From Bernardetia sp. (GTDB lineage Bacteria; Bacteroidota; Bacteroidia; Cytophagales; Bernardetiaceae), in assembly GCF_020630935.1 (NCBI RefSeq), contig NZ_JAHDIG010000023.1:26546-59111 (forward strand): 32,566 bases of DNA, written 5' to 3'. Below the pieces are notes generated by a model. It did no database searches. It worked only from the letters and a program-made list of their open reading frames with translations, and was not told where the DNA came from. Both the position numbers and the translations under genes were made by a program. This document shows, piece by piece, positions 8,539 through 16,325 of this stretch (the first letter of the stretch is position 1; each line of letters starts with the position of its first letter).

Positions 8539-8937
8539 TTACCATCTCTCAATTTTAAGATTGCTTATTTCAGAAAAGTGTTTGTCTCTAGTTACTAAAA
8601 TTAAATCGTGTTCCTTTGCTAAAGCAGCTATCCAAATATCGTTTTCTGGAATAGGTCTTCCTTTCTTTTTTAATTCAGTTTTGATTTCTCCGTATATCAT
8701 ACTCGTTGTATCAGAAGCTCTTAAAATAGGAATGACTTGGCGAAATTTTTCTAACTGTATGAGATTTTCTTCTATTTTAAAAGAATTAAAAGCACCATAA
8801 TACAACTCCCCAATGGTTATAAAAGATGTAGAACAGATATTATCTTCAACGCTTAATTTTTCAATAATCGCCTTTTCGTATTTGAAAAGAGCTATCAGAA
8901 TATTGGTATCTAACAAAAATTTACCACTCATCTTCAT
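8539..8937 (-). CDS. vapC: VapC family PIN-domain toxin
   Basis: A 132-residue PIN-domain ribonuclease. The four acidic residues of the active site are present: Asp10 in LLDTN, Glu44 in IGELYYG, Asp100 in ENDIWIAA and Asp118 in TRDKHF. VapC toxins cut specific RNAs, often tRNA or rRNA, when free of antitoxin. The gene follows the putative antitoxin on the same strand and its ATG (8937) lies inside the antitoxin's last codons, a 17-bp overlap typical of toxin-antitoxin pairs and of translational coupling. A second in-frame ATG two codons later is an alternative start. Family call firm; the RNA target cannot be inferred. Confidence 0.88.
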   Translation of the reverse strand: MKMSGKFLLDTNILIALFKYEKAIIEKLSVEDNICSTSFITIGELYYGAFNSFKIEENLIQLEKFRQVIPILRASDTTSMIYGEIKTELKKKGRPIPENDIWIAALAKEHDLILVTRDKHFSEISNLKIERW

Positions 8938-9133
8938 CTATTTTATTACCTTCTTCAATAACTTTTTCCATTTGTTCTACATCTTCCAAGTTTATTGCCC
9001 CTGCAAATTGTAACAGACTATTTGACTTGGTTGGTGGATGAAGAATACTCTCTAAAAAATGAAACAACTCTTTCTTTTGATAATAAGAAAGTTCAAGAAT
9101 TAGATTCCGAATTTTATTTTCTATTGCAATCAT
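8921..9133 (-). CDS. vapB: VapB-type antitoxin of the VapC pair
   Basis: A 70-residue protein directly upstream of, and overlapping, vapC. The first half (IENKIRNLILELSYYQKKELFHFLESIL) is helical and could form the dimerisation/DNA-binding part. The second half, FAGAINLEDVEQMEKVIEEG ending in IDEDEW, is the kind of acidic helix that wraps around a PIN toxin. An FAG...EE...EW tail is common in small antitoxins next to PIN toxins in Bacteroidota and cyanobacteria. It has no recognisable AbrB (SpoVT) signature, so its DNA-binding class is uncertain. It starts 80 nt after the dnaX stop on the same strand, with no terminator seen between, so read-through from dnaX is possible. Confidence 0.78.
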   Translation of the reverse strand: MIAIENKIRNLILELSYYQKKELFHFLESILHPPTKSNSLLQFAGAINLEDVEQMEKVIEEGNKIDEDEW

Positions 9134-9213
9134 AATTTTTACTTTAATTTTATTTTATCAGTTCATTATAAAACGAAAAGCTAACTTATTTGGTTTGTTT
9201 ACTTCTAAAAATT

Positions 9214-10940
9214 CTAGCTCTCCAACTTCAAACCAAATCTTCGCATGGCTTCATTGATAAGAGGAAATTCTTTTACCAATATATCTAGTTTTTCTTGTTC
9301 GGATAATGATTTTGCTACTACTTGTTTTTTTATCTTTTGGTCTATAATCTCAAGTTTGATAAAATCATTGTCCAAATGTTTGGCTAAATAAGGATTTAAA
9401 GCTATTCGTATAGTTGAAAACTCTGAACGCAAAGCAATATTGTTGAGTAATTCTACTTTTATGATAGGCGATTTTTCTACTACGATTTTTGCATTTATCA
9501 GACTTCCTGCAAAGCCAGAAGGACTTGTTTTGAAAAACTCCTTCCATACTCTTTGTACTTTTATTGTATCAAAACTAGAATTACGGTCAGCTTGTGAAGC
9601 CATTGGTTGCTGAACTTCTTTTTCCTCTGTTTCTACTTTTGAGTTTGCTATCTCCTTCTTTTTTATTCTTACATTTGTCGTAACTTTTGGTGTTTTGCGC
9701 CAAGGAGTTTCTTCTGCATTTTTTTGTAATGCAGGATTAGAAATATTTTTCTTTGAAGTGTCCGAACTTTGTTCTTGCGAAGGGTTTTGAGATTTAGCTA
9801 GTCTTTTTTTTTTAAATCTTCTACCAGTTGAGGAATAGAAATGGCAGCCATAACATGAGAGAGCTTTAGCAAAGTCATTTCTACGTGCAAACGTTGGTTT
9901 TTACTATTTTTATAACCCAATTCACAAGCAGACGCTAGATTTAGAGCCGACATCAAAAATGAGAAGGACGAACTGGCAGCCTGTGATTTATATTTTTCCT
10001 TCACAGCATCTGAAAGCTCCAACAAAGAAATAGTAGCAGCATCTTTAGCTACTAACAAATCACGTAAATGCTCACACAAGCCCACTATAAAATTATGTCC
10101 ATCAAAACCTTTTTTCAATATTTCATCAAAAATGAGTAAGGCTTCTGTGTGATTTCTACTCAAGAAAGCATCAGTCAGTTTGAAATAATAATCATAATCC
10201 AAAACGTGCAAGTTCTCAATAGCACGAGCGTAGGTCAGCTTTCTGTCTGGCGAAAAAGTAACGAGCATATCAAAAATAGAAAGTGCATCACGCAATGCTC
10301 CATCTGCTTTTCTTCCAACAAGTTGAAGGGCTTCTTCTTCTGCTTCTACATTCTCGTTTTTTGCAATTTTTTCCAAATGACGAGCTACATCATTGGGTTG
10401 GATTCTATTAAAATCAAAAATTTGACAACGAGACAAAATAGTAGGAATAATTTTATGCTTTTCCGTTGTTGCCAAAATAAAAATAGCATACGAAGGGGGT
10501 TCTTCCAATGTTTTGAGAAAAGCATTAAAGGCTTGATTGGAAAGCATGTGAACCTCATCAATAATGTAAACCTTCTTCTTTCCAGCTTGAGGGGGGTAAC
10601 GAACCTGTTCTATAAGATTGCGAATATCTTCAACAGAGTTGTTAGAGGCAGCATCTAACTCACTAATATTCAGTGAACTACCACTGTTAAAAGACTTACA
10701 AGAACTACATTCATCACAAGGTTCGGTTTCTGCTGTAATATTCAGACAGTTGATGGTTTTTGCCAAAATACGAGAGCAAGTCGTCTTACCCACACCACGA
10801 GGACCACAGAATAAAAAAGCCTGTGCCAGTTGGTTAGAACGAATAGCATTTTTGAGTGTGTCAGTAATATGAGACTGTCCCACAACTGCATCAAAGGTAT
10901 CTGGGCGATATTTACGTGCCGAAACTACATAATTTTCCAT
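9214..10940 (-). CDS. dnaX: DNA polymerase III tau subunit (frameshifted product of dnaX)
   Basis: The full gene spans two frames. Frame 0 (10940 down to the A10 run at 9813-9804) encodes the clamp-loader ATPase. A -1 shift at that run continues AGA CTA GCT... without a stop to TAA/TAG-class stop 9214-9216, adding 196 residues for a total near 575. The tail has a linker rich in K, T, E and Q (about 65 residues) and then a 129-residue domain ending in FPLINEAMRRFGLKLES. That ending resembles the usual Bacteroidota DnaX C-terminus, where a 'NPALKKLxxxFxL' pattern is common. Tau holds polymerase cores and helicase at the replication fork in other bacteria. An ATG at 9603 lies in the tail, but an independent 129-aa gene starting there is less likely, because the frame is open all the way back to the slip site. 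Confidence 0.82.
9798..10940 (-). CDS. dnaX: DNA polymerase III gamma subunit (unshifted product of dnaX)
   Basis: Translation without shifting gives 380 residues that stop two codons after the A run (KKK-D-stop). All clamp-loader parts are present: Walker A GPRGVGKTT (46-54), a four-Cys zinc site (Cys65, 75, 78, 81), Walker B with DEVH (128-131), the SRC sensor (170-172), and domains II-III to about residue 375. The stop falls at the domain III boundary, just where E. coli gamma ends relative to tau, so the short product should be a competent clamp-loader ATPase that loads the beta clamp on DNA. The gene begins after a hairpin (11009-11043) that ends the upstream mdaB transcript. Confidence 0.9.
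   Translation of the reverse strand: MENYVVSARKYRPDTFDAVVGQSHITDTLKNAIRSNQLAQAFLFCGPRGVGKTTCSRILAKTINCLNITAETEPCDECSSCKSFNSGSSLNISELDAASNNSVEDIRNLIEQVRYPPQAGKKKVYIIDEVHMLSNQAFNAFLKTLEEPPSYAIFILATTEKHKIIPTILSRCQIFDFNRIQPNDVARHLEKIAKNENVEAEEEALQLVGRKADGALRDALSIFDMLVTFSPDRKLTYARAIENLHVLDYDYYFKLTDAFLSRNHTEALLIFDEILKKGFDGHNFIVGLCEHLRDLLVAKDAATISLLELSDAVKEKYKSQAASSSFSFLMSALNLASACELGYKNSKNQRLHVEMTLLKLSHVMAAISIPQLVEDLKKKD
9804..9813 (-). other. Slippery A10 run, probable dnaX frameshift/slippage site
   Basis: On the minus strand the run reads GAT TTA AAA AAA AAA GAC TAG: ten consecutive A residues followed one codon later by the frame-0 stop. The downstream coding frame is exactly -1. E. coli dnaX shifts -1 on A-AAA-AAG by ribosomal frameshifting; Thermus dnaX uses an A9 run with transcriptional slippage. 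No strong stimulatory hairpin is evident downstream (only a 4-bp GAAC-aaa-GTTC), which favours slippage. A homopolymer sequencing error (true A11) would give tau only. Confidence 0.7.
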
Positions 10941-11008
10941 TCGACGAAGTTACGAAGAAATATGAGTTTTTGGTAGTTATTTTTTGCTAATTATACTGGA
11001 AAAATAAA

Positions 11009-11043
11009 ATAACCTTAGCTAAAAAAATCATAACTAAGGTTAT
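11009..11043 (-). terminator. Terminator after mdaB
   Basis: ATAACCTTAG (11009-11018) pairs with CTAAGGTTAT (11034-11043) around a 15-nt loop. On the minus strand it follows the mdaB stop by 30 nt and is followed by a T-rich run (TTTATTTTT), as expected of an intrinsic terminator. It also isolates dnaX from upstream transcription. Confidence 0.7.
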
Positions 11044-11072
11044 CCATATAGATAAAACTATGAAATAGAGGC

Positions 11073-11678
11073 TTATACTTTCTCTACTAAAGCAGGAAAG
11101 TGTTGTTTTAGATGATTTTCAAAACGAATAAAATCGTTCTCTATATTAGGGTTTTTCATCACATCATAACAAGCAAAAGTTTCTAACGGCTTCATTCCAA
11201 AGAATTTAAAATTCATGTGTGTTGGGAAAAATAAATCATCTACGCTCTTACCACCAAAAAGGTATTCATTTTTATCGTCGAAGGCTTCTTTTGGTGCATT
11301 GAAAGTAAGGGAAAGCATATATTTTGTGTTTTCTAAATTTCCACCTGTGCCATAATTTTTCTTAGGTTCTTCAGCATTTCTCCCATCGTTATTACAAAGC
11401 TTTCCCATCATTCCAGTTGTATAGACCACATCAGCGTATTTTTTAAAACTCCAAGGGTGTCCCATCCAATTTACAGGGCTTTGCAGAAATACAACATCTG
11501 CCCAAAGATGATTTTCAATTTCCTCTTCTACGTTGTACTCGTCTTGCATTGTTCTGACTCTGACATTATAACCACTTTCTTCAAAATATTTTTTTGCTTT
11601 CTCTGTGAGTGTATTATTTAGTTTTCCCTCTGCAAAAGGATAGTATTCGTGTGCATTAATGATGAATATATTTTTCAT
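11073..11678 (-). CDS. mdaB: MdaB-like NAD(P)H:quinone reductase
   Basis: A 201-residue flavodoxin-fold protein close in length and motif layout to E. coli MdaB (193 aa). It starts [21 protein letters not shown], with the phosphate/FAD-contact loop after strand 1. Other family hallmarks are [27 protein letters not shown] and YGTGG. MdaB-type enzymes carry FAD and reduce quinones by two electrons with NADPH, which avoids semiquinone radicals; they are cytoplasmic dimers. The gene lies 114 nt downstream of a peroxiredoxin gene on the same strand, and a LysR regulator is divergent to that pair, so a role in redox defence is likely. A terminator follows at 11009-11043. Confidence 0.85.
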   Translation of the reverse strand: MKNIFIINAHEYYPFAEGKLNNTLTEKAKKYFEESGYNVRVRTMQDEYNVEEEIENHLWADVVFLQSPVNWMGHPWSFKKYADVVYTTGMMGKLCNNDGRNAEEPKKNYGTGGNLENTKYMLSLTFNAPKEAFDDKNEYLFGGKSVDDLFFPTHMNFKFFGMKPLETFACYDVMKNPNIENDFIRFENHLKQHFPALVEKV

Positions 11679-11745
11679 TTTTTCGAATGGATTTTAAATT
11701 TGTTGTACTGGTAAAATAAGGTTTTTACATAAGATGTATTTGCTA

Positions 11746-11762
11746 TTCTGTGAGCCACAGAA
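11746..11762. other. Small perfect hairpin between peroxiredoxin and mdaB
   Basis: TTCTGTG-agc-CACAGAA, a 7-bp stem with a 3-nt loop, 31 nt past the peroxiredoxin stop and 68 nt before the mdaB start. It lacks a T run on the minus strand, so it is more likely an operator, processing site or weak attenuator than a classic terminator. This role is an inference. Confidence 0.35.
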
Positions 11763-11792
11763 CAGGGAAAAGGAGCAATGTCTTATAATTCT

Positions 11793-12461
11793 TTAAAGCG
11801 TTTTCAAGACTTCAATCAACTCTTCTGGATTAGGTCGTTGTGTATAATCTGCATTACTTTCTGCATAGCGAGTGATTCCATTTTTATCTACCAAAAAACG
11901 AGCTGGCATTGGGAGGGTCCAATCTTTGTCGCCGTGATGTTCTTCCAAGTCAATTTTGAATTTATCTCTGTAAAGCTCAATAAGCGAATCAGGCATTTTG
12001 AATTTTAAACCTAATTTTTGTGCAAACTGGTTGCTTTGGTCATGCAGAATATCAAAATTGAGGTTTTGCGTTTTGATGATTTTTTGTAGATAACTTGTTT
12101 TTTCTGGAGAAATAGCTACCATCGTTCCCCCTAATTCCTCAATTTGAGGCAAATATTTATTAAGGTTTGCCAAATCTGCATTGCAGTACGGACACCAAAC
12201 ACCACGATAAAACGTAATCACTAAAAATTTATCTTGATACAACTCTTGAGCAGAAACAATTTTTTCATCTTGATTAGGTAGTTCAAAATTTGGAAGTGAG
12301 TTGCCTACTTTGATTACTTTCTCTTCAATATTGGACGCTTTTAAGTCTGCTGTTGCTTTGTGCATTGTCTGAACGTACTCTGAAGGCATTTTTCCTTCTA
12401 TATTTTTTTTGAGTTGAATGAGTTTCTCTTGGAATGTTGTCATATAGTCTTGAAAAGTCAT
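11793..12461 (-). CDS. Peroxiredoxin-like (AhpC/TSA) protein
   Basis: A 222-residue thioredoxin-fold protein. After a helical N-terminal extension (residues 1-50), the core begins GNSLPNFELPNQDEK. The active site is FYRGVWCPYC (Cys90 and Cys93), a CxxC arrangement seen in the atypical 'peroxiredoxin-like' branch rather than the PxxxTxxC of classical 2-Cys enzymes. The core ends with a Pro-rich cis-Pro region (MPARFLVDKNGITRYA). It probably reduces peroxides using thiols in the cytoplasm; no signal peptide is seen. It is first in a probable operon with the mdaB-like gene and divergent from a LysR regulator 119 nt away. Family firm, substrate not. Confidence 0.85.
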   Translation of the reverse strand: MTFQDYMTTFQEKLIQLKKNIEGKMPSEYVQTMHKATADLKASNIEEKVIKVGNSLPNFELPNQDEKIVSAQELYQDKFLVITFYRGVWCPYCNADLANLNKYLPQIEELGGTMVAISPEKTSYLQKIIKTQNLNFDILHDQSNQFAQKLGLKFKMPDSLIELYRDKFKIDLEEHHGDKDWTLPMPARFLVDKNGITRYAESNADYTQRPNPEELIEVLKTL

Positions 12462-12527
12462 CTTTAAAAAAGTATCTGGTTGAATAAATTATTTTGTTTT
12501 TGACAATGCAAAGTAAGGTAAAATTAA

Positions 12528-12535
12528 TATATTTG
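12528..12535 (+). promoter_or_regulatory. Candidate -7 box for the LysR gene
   Basis: TATATTTG fits the Bacteroidota -7 consensus TAnnTTTG and lies 45 nt before the lysR start codon. No convincing -33 TTG lies at the right distance, so this is a weak call. Confidence 0.35.
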
Positions 12536-12548
12536 TAAAACAGATTTT

Positions 12549-12578
12549 TTAGATTACACTTAGCTAAATTTTAGATTA
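12549..12578. promoter_or_regulatory. Paired TTAGATTA direct repeats, candidate LysR operator
   Basis: TTAGATTA occurs twice (12549-12556 and 12571-12578), exactly 22 bp apart, or two helical turns. Between them are TTAGCTAA and CTAAATTTTAG, both palindromic or nearly so. The cluster ends 2 nt before the lysR start in the divergent lysR/peroxiredoxin spacer, a usual place for autoregulatory LysR sites. Seen directly; binding is inferred. Confidence 0.35.
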
Positions 12579-12580
12579 AT

Positions 12581-13420
12581 ATGAATATTCAATTCTTAAA
12601 ATACTTCATAACACTCGCTGAAACTCAAAACTTTACACAGGCAGCCGAAAAAAATAATGTAGTGCAGTCAGCTTTTTCGTCTGGGATTAAAAAATTGGAA
12701 GAAACGCTAAATTGTAAGCTCTTTTTTAGAGATAAAAGAAACGTAAGGCTTACCAAAGAAGGCGAAATACTTTTGCCACAAGCTAAATCTATACTTAGTA
12801 TTTGGTACGACATGGAAACAAAATTTGTAGCCGAACAAGCAAAGGTTTTGAATTTGGGTGTACTTGATGTGTTAGATTTTGATGAGATTGTACCGATGAT
12901 GAAGAGTTTTAATGAACTGTATGGCTCATACAAAATTAATTTGATAGAAGGAGATACAGAAGTTTTATGTGAAAAGTTATTAAAGGAGAAACTAGACGCT
13001 GTTTTTATAAAATCTATTCCTACAGAAAAGAAACTAGCTTACAAAATCATCACAGAAGATAAAATGGTAATTGGAGTTCCTCAAACTCACTCGCTGGCTC
13101 AAAAAAAAGAAATCGATTTATCAGCAATTCATCAGCTACCTTTCATTCAGCGCAATAACTGTAATCTATATGATGAAATTCAAGAAGTTTTTTCTCAAAA
13201 AAATATTGCGCCAAATATCATTTTTAGTGCTAATGGAGACGAGGTAGCAAAATCGTTGGTAGCTTCTGGTTTAGGAATTACGATGCTTCCTAAGCCTAAG
13301 AAAGAGCTTGAAGGTATTTGTTGCGTTTCTATAAAAGATGTGGATTTCAAGCGAAAAATAGTTCTTGCTTGGAAAAAAGAAAATGTACAAAATGCGCTAA
13401 AGAACCTTCTAAGTGTTTAA
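12581..13420 (+). CDS. LysR family transcriptional regulator
   Basis: A 279-residue regulator. The N-terminal winged helix-turn-helix is typical (FLKYFITLAETQNFTQAAEK, then VQSAFSSGIKKLEETLNCKLFFRDKRNVRLTKEG in two adjoining parts), followed by a linker helix and a two-lobed sensor domain ending GLGITMLPKP. Cys194 in FIQRNNCNLYDEI lies about where OxyR has its peroxide-sensing Cys199, but no second Cys stands at the Cys208 position; an R-x-NC motif also occurs in other LysR proteins. It is divergent from a peroxiredoxin-mdaB gene pair, the usual arrangement for a LysR regulator and its target. Regulation of that pair in response to oxidants or quinones is therefore inferred. Confidence 0.9.
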   Translation: MNIQFLKYFITLAETQNFTQAAEKNNVVQSAFSSGIKKLEETLNCKLFFRDKRNVRLTKEGEILLPQAKSILSIWYDMETKFVAEQAKVLNLGVLDVLDFDEIVPMMKSFNELYGSYKINLIEGDTEVLCEKLLKEKLDAVFIKSIPTEKKLAYKIITEDKMVIGVPQTHSLAQKKEIDLSAIHQLPFIQRNNCNLYDEIQEVFSQKNIAPNIIFSANGDEVAKSLVASGLGITMLPKPKKELEGICCVSIKDVDFKRKIVLAWKKENVQNALKNLLSV

Positions 13421-13439
13421 GATTAGGAAGTTTATTTTT

Positions 13440-14222
13440 TTATTTCACTTTCTCAATAATTTGAATGGTAATATTATCTTTCCCTCCTGCTTCTAGTGCA
13501 TATTCCATCATTCGCTCTACTTTTTCTTCTAGGTCTAGCGTTTCATTTTCAAGAAAGTTTTTAATTTCAACGTCTCCAAGTTCGTTAGAAAGTCCGTCAG
13601 AGCAAAGTAAAAATAAGTCGCCTACTCTAAGGTCTTGCAATACTCGTCCTAAATTAGAAATATCGGGTTGTGCTTCGTCAGAACCTAAAGCTCGGTCTAT
13701 AAGATTTCTTTTCGGATGATAGAGAGCTTCAGCTTCTGTAATTACACCATCACTTATCAAACGCTGTACGAAAGAGTGGTCTTCTGTTAGGCGTATAAGT
13801 TCGTTATTTCTATAAATATATAAACGGCTATCTCCTACATGAGCGCAAAAAGTAGCATCTGGGTGAAATAAAACAGCTACACATGTTGTTCCCATTCCTT
13901 TTAAAAGCGGATTGCTTTCTGCTTCATAAGCAATGGCAGCGTGTGCAGAGGTAAAAGATTGGTCTAGGGCATCTATGAGTTTTCCTAAGGGAAATTTTTC
14001 TGCGCTCATATAATTTCCTATCTTTTCTAAGGCAAGTTTGGATGCTCTTTCTCCTCCCAAATGTCCACCCATTCCATCACAAACAACACATAATAATCCG
14101 TTAGGCGTTTCAAAAACAGCACAAGCATCTTCATTGTGTTTGCGAATTTTTCCAGTATGTGTTTGCTCATAATAGACAAAGTCAGCAAACTGAGAAGCAG
14201 ATTTTGAAGTAGAAAGTGGCAT
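13440..14222 (-). CDS. PP2C family Ser/Thr protein phosphatase
   Basis: A 260-residue single-domain bacterial PP2C (PrpC/Stp type). All metal-binding motifs are present: RKHNED (Asp32), VCDGMGGH (Asp49-Gly50), HVGDSRLY (Asp131), CSDGL (Asp209) and GKDN (Asp249). Such enzymes use two Mn2+/Mg2+ ions to dephosphorylate Ser/Thr residues and often oppose Hanks-type kinases; no kinase gene is in the window. There is no signal peptide or membrane segment, so it is cytoplasmic. It is converged upon by lysR (19-nt gap). Upstream lies an unrelated secreted protein gene on the same strand, 104 nt away, with a good -7 box in between, so it probably has its own promoter. Confidence 0.92.
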   Translation of the reverse strand: MPLSTSKSASQFADFVYYEQTHTGKIRKHNEDACAVFETPNGLLCVVCDGMGGHLGGERASKLALEKIGNYMSAEKFPLGKLIDALDQSFTSAHAAIAYEAESNPLLKGMGTTCVAVLFHPDATFCAHVGDSRLYIYRNNELIRLTEDHSFVQRLISDGVITEAEALYHPKRNLIDRALGSDEAQPDISNLGRVLQDLRVGDLFLLCSDGLSNELGDVEIKNFLENETLDLEEKVERMMEYALEAGGKDNITIQIIEKVK

Positions 14223-14266
14223 AAACCTAAAAGGAAAAATTATTTGTGTGTTTTTATTGATTCTAA

Positions 14267-14274
14267 CAAATATA
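14267..14274 (-). promoter_or_regulatory. -7 promoter box of the PP2C gene
   Basis: On the minus strand this reads TATATTTG, a full match to TAnnTTTG, 45 nt upstream of the PP2C start. It sits in the small inverted repeat ACAAAtatagTTTGT (14266-14280), a possible operator. No clear -33 element. Confidence 0.45.
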
Positions 14275-14326
14275 GTTTGTTTTGTATAGAGAATACTGTA
14301 AAAAAGCTAAAAATGTTAGGTTTATA

Positions 14327-16018
14327 TCACTTTTTCTTATTCCTTCTTTCAAAAATAGGGGTGATTTTATATATTCTATAATCATTTTTTGAATAGTACA
14401 AAACGTACAAATTCCCTACTATTAGCGGATTTACAATTATATCTATGAAAGTATATTTTCCTATTTTCTTAGGGAGGTCATATTTAAAGGTTTCTATTCC
14501 TGCACAGCCGATCTTATTATAAGTTAGTTTATGTTTATCGTCAATAAATTTAGAAGAAGACAAAATGTTTGTAGTGGTTTTATTATCATTTTTATAGCTT
14601 TCATAGTCTTTGTAGTAGAACCACCTTATGGGGTATTTCAATTGTAATAGATTACTTTCAATTATATTTTCATCTTTGTCTATACATAAGTATAGTGTTT
14701 CTTCAGTAAGACCTCTCTTAGGAGAAAAGTCGTGAATAAGCATTTCTATCATAGAGTTCTGCTTTCCCACAGGATTTGACATATAGTTAATTTCTGCCAG
14801 TTCTAAGCTGTTATCACGCTGTCTCGATTTTATTTTCTTCAAACTCTCTGGGGCGAACTCTAGTACTTTATCTCTAATTTTCTTTCCATCTTGAAATTCT
14901 TGAATATATATACCTTTTGCATCATTGACTACATTTATTCCCCCTTGAGTATTAGAAACTTGAAGACCTCCGTGTGGTGAAACATATCCAGGCTGAATGT
15001 AAATCAAGTTATACGTTTCTTGTTGTGCTTTATTTGAAAATAAGCCAACACATTGAATTTTCCCCTTCTCTAACAGAAAACACTGTGACTTATCTGTATA
15101 ATAATTAGATTGGTCTAGAACATATTTTTGAAGGTTTTTGCTTTTAGTATTATAAGTATAAATCAAATGAATAGTTTTTCCATAACCTTTCTTTTTGCTG
15201 AGTCCCATTTGAGCTGCTTTATTTTCTGAGAATCTCTCGTGGGTAACTAATTCGTACTTTATAAAACTATTTTTTACTTCTATAGACATGAGGAGTGAAA
15301 GCACATTCCAAAAGCTGAATCGCTTGATAATCGTAGATTCATCTGCCACGTACGAAGCGAACATACTTTCATAATTATCATTCTCAATAACAAAAGAATG
15401 TATCAGCTTTTTTGCTGATATATCTATAATGAAAATCCCATATAATGGGTCTTGTAAAGTTTCAGTTACAAGCCAATTCTTTGTTTTTGTATGTAATTTT
15501 CCTGTAGCTTGTACACCAATAGCAAGTAGGTTACTTGTTATCTTGTGTATCGTGAAATCATCTTTAGTAGAAAAGCTATTCTTACCTATTGTCAAGTCCA
15601 AACCCCAACAGCTAGTATGTTTTCTATCATCTTCCTGTGATAAATAAATTTTACTTCTGTCTTTTTTATTATCCAAAATATAATACGTACTATCATCTTT
15701 GCCATATTGAATAGATTTTATTACGCCATCTGGTCGTTTTGGTAAAAAGCTATATGGTTTTAGTTCGCTATAATCATCTGTATTTTCTGAGATGTCTAAT
15801 TTAAAAAGTCTTTTATCCACTTCTAAAATAAAGGAGCTATCATCATCCAAAAAAAACTGGGATACAAATTTTTTTTCTTTCTTATATGTTTTGAAAGATG
15901 CTACTTTTTCTATTTGCGCTTGTACTGCTTTTGTAGAAAGAAATGATAAAGCTAAGGCAAGAAATGTGATATTGTAGAGCAATGTTTTTTTATTTCTAAA
16001 GTTGATGTCTTGAGTCAT
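14327..16018 (-). CDS. Secreted protein of unknown function (563 aa)
   Basis: I do not recognise the family. The N-terminus has a basic stretch (NFRNKKTLL), a hydrophobic core (about residues 14-30) and an AQA-type cleavage region (STKAVQAQ), so Sec export is likely. The mature protein is rich in Lys, Asp, Ser, Tyr and short strands, with repeated patterns of the kind 'hydrophobic strand, DDDSSF, ILEVDKRLFKLDI', compatible with a beta-propeller or other all-beta fold. It has no T9SS tail, lipobox or membrane segment after the signal. It lies between the PP2C gene (same strand) and the divergent STAND operon. Coding is certain from length; function unknown. Confidence 0.7.
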   Translation of the reverse strand: MTQDINFRNKKTLLYNITFLALALSFLSTKAVQAQIEKVASFKTYKKEKKFVSQFFLDDDSSFILEVDKRLFKLDISENTDDYSELKPYSFLPKRPDGVIKSIQYGKDDSTYYILDNKKDRSKIYLSQEDDRKHTSCWGLDLTIGKNSFSTKDDFTIHKITSNLLAIGVQATGKLHTKTKNWLVTETLQDPLYGIFIIDISAKKLIHSFVIENDNYESMFASYVADESTIIKRFSFWNVLSLLMSIEVKNSFIKYELVTHERFSENKAAQMGLSKKKGYGKTIHLIYTYNTKSKNLQKYVLDQSNYYTDKSQCFLLEKGKIQCVGLFSNKAQQETYNLIYIQPGYVSPHGGLQVSNTQGGINVVNDAKGIYIQEFQDGKKIRDKVLEFAPESLKKIKSRQRDNSLELAEINYMSNPVGKQNSMIEMLIHDFSPKRGLTEETLYLCIDKDENIIESNLLQLKYPIRWFYYKDYESYKNDNKTTTNILSSSKFIDDKHKLTYNKIGCAGIETFKYDLPKKIGKYTFIDIIVNPLIVGNLYVLYYSKNDYRIYKITPIFERRNKKK

Positions 16019-16325
16019 AAAATATGTTCTTTGTTGTTAAACGTTACTTAAATTCTTGTATTATTATTCTATACTTGACTTTAATATACAAGTTTAGTTT
16101 GATAAACTTTGTATGAATTGGTACTATTATACAAAAAAAATTGATTGAGTTTGGCACTTGTAGAATATTTTTCTATATCAAAAAACCAAAAATACTTTTG
16201 TTTCGTTTCTATAAAAAGATGCAAACAATACAATCAAAATAGGGAAGTTTCTCAAAAAAAATTGTATTTTTATAGTTCCTGTAAATCAATTATCCTAAAA
16301 AAACTAATAGCTGCTCACTAAAACT
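16019..16325. promoter_or_regulatory. Divergent spacer between secreted-protein gene and STAND operon
   Basis: 307 nt of very AT-rich DNA without a plausible gene. TACTTTTG at 16193-16200 fits the TAnnTTTG -7 box for the plus-strand STAND operon and would give a leader of about 120 nt. No matching minus-strand box and no strong hairpin were found. Confidence 0.4.

Noticed and set aside
9214-9603. Separate 129-residue gene downstream of gamma
   Set aside because: The same frame is open back to the A10 run, with a linker typical of tau, and its end looks like a DnaX C-terminus, so it is treated as part of dnaX.
10149-10658. 169-codon frame antisense to dnaX
   Set aside because: It lies wholly inside the conserved ATPase region on the opposite strand and has unusual composition (Ile, Asn, Phe, Cys), a shadow of the real gene.
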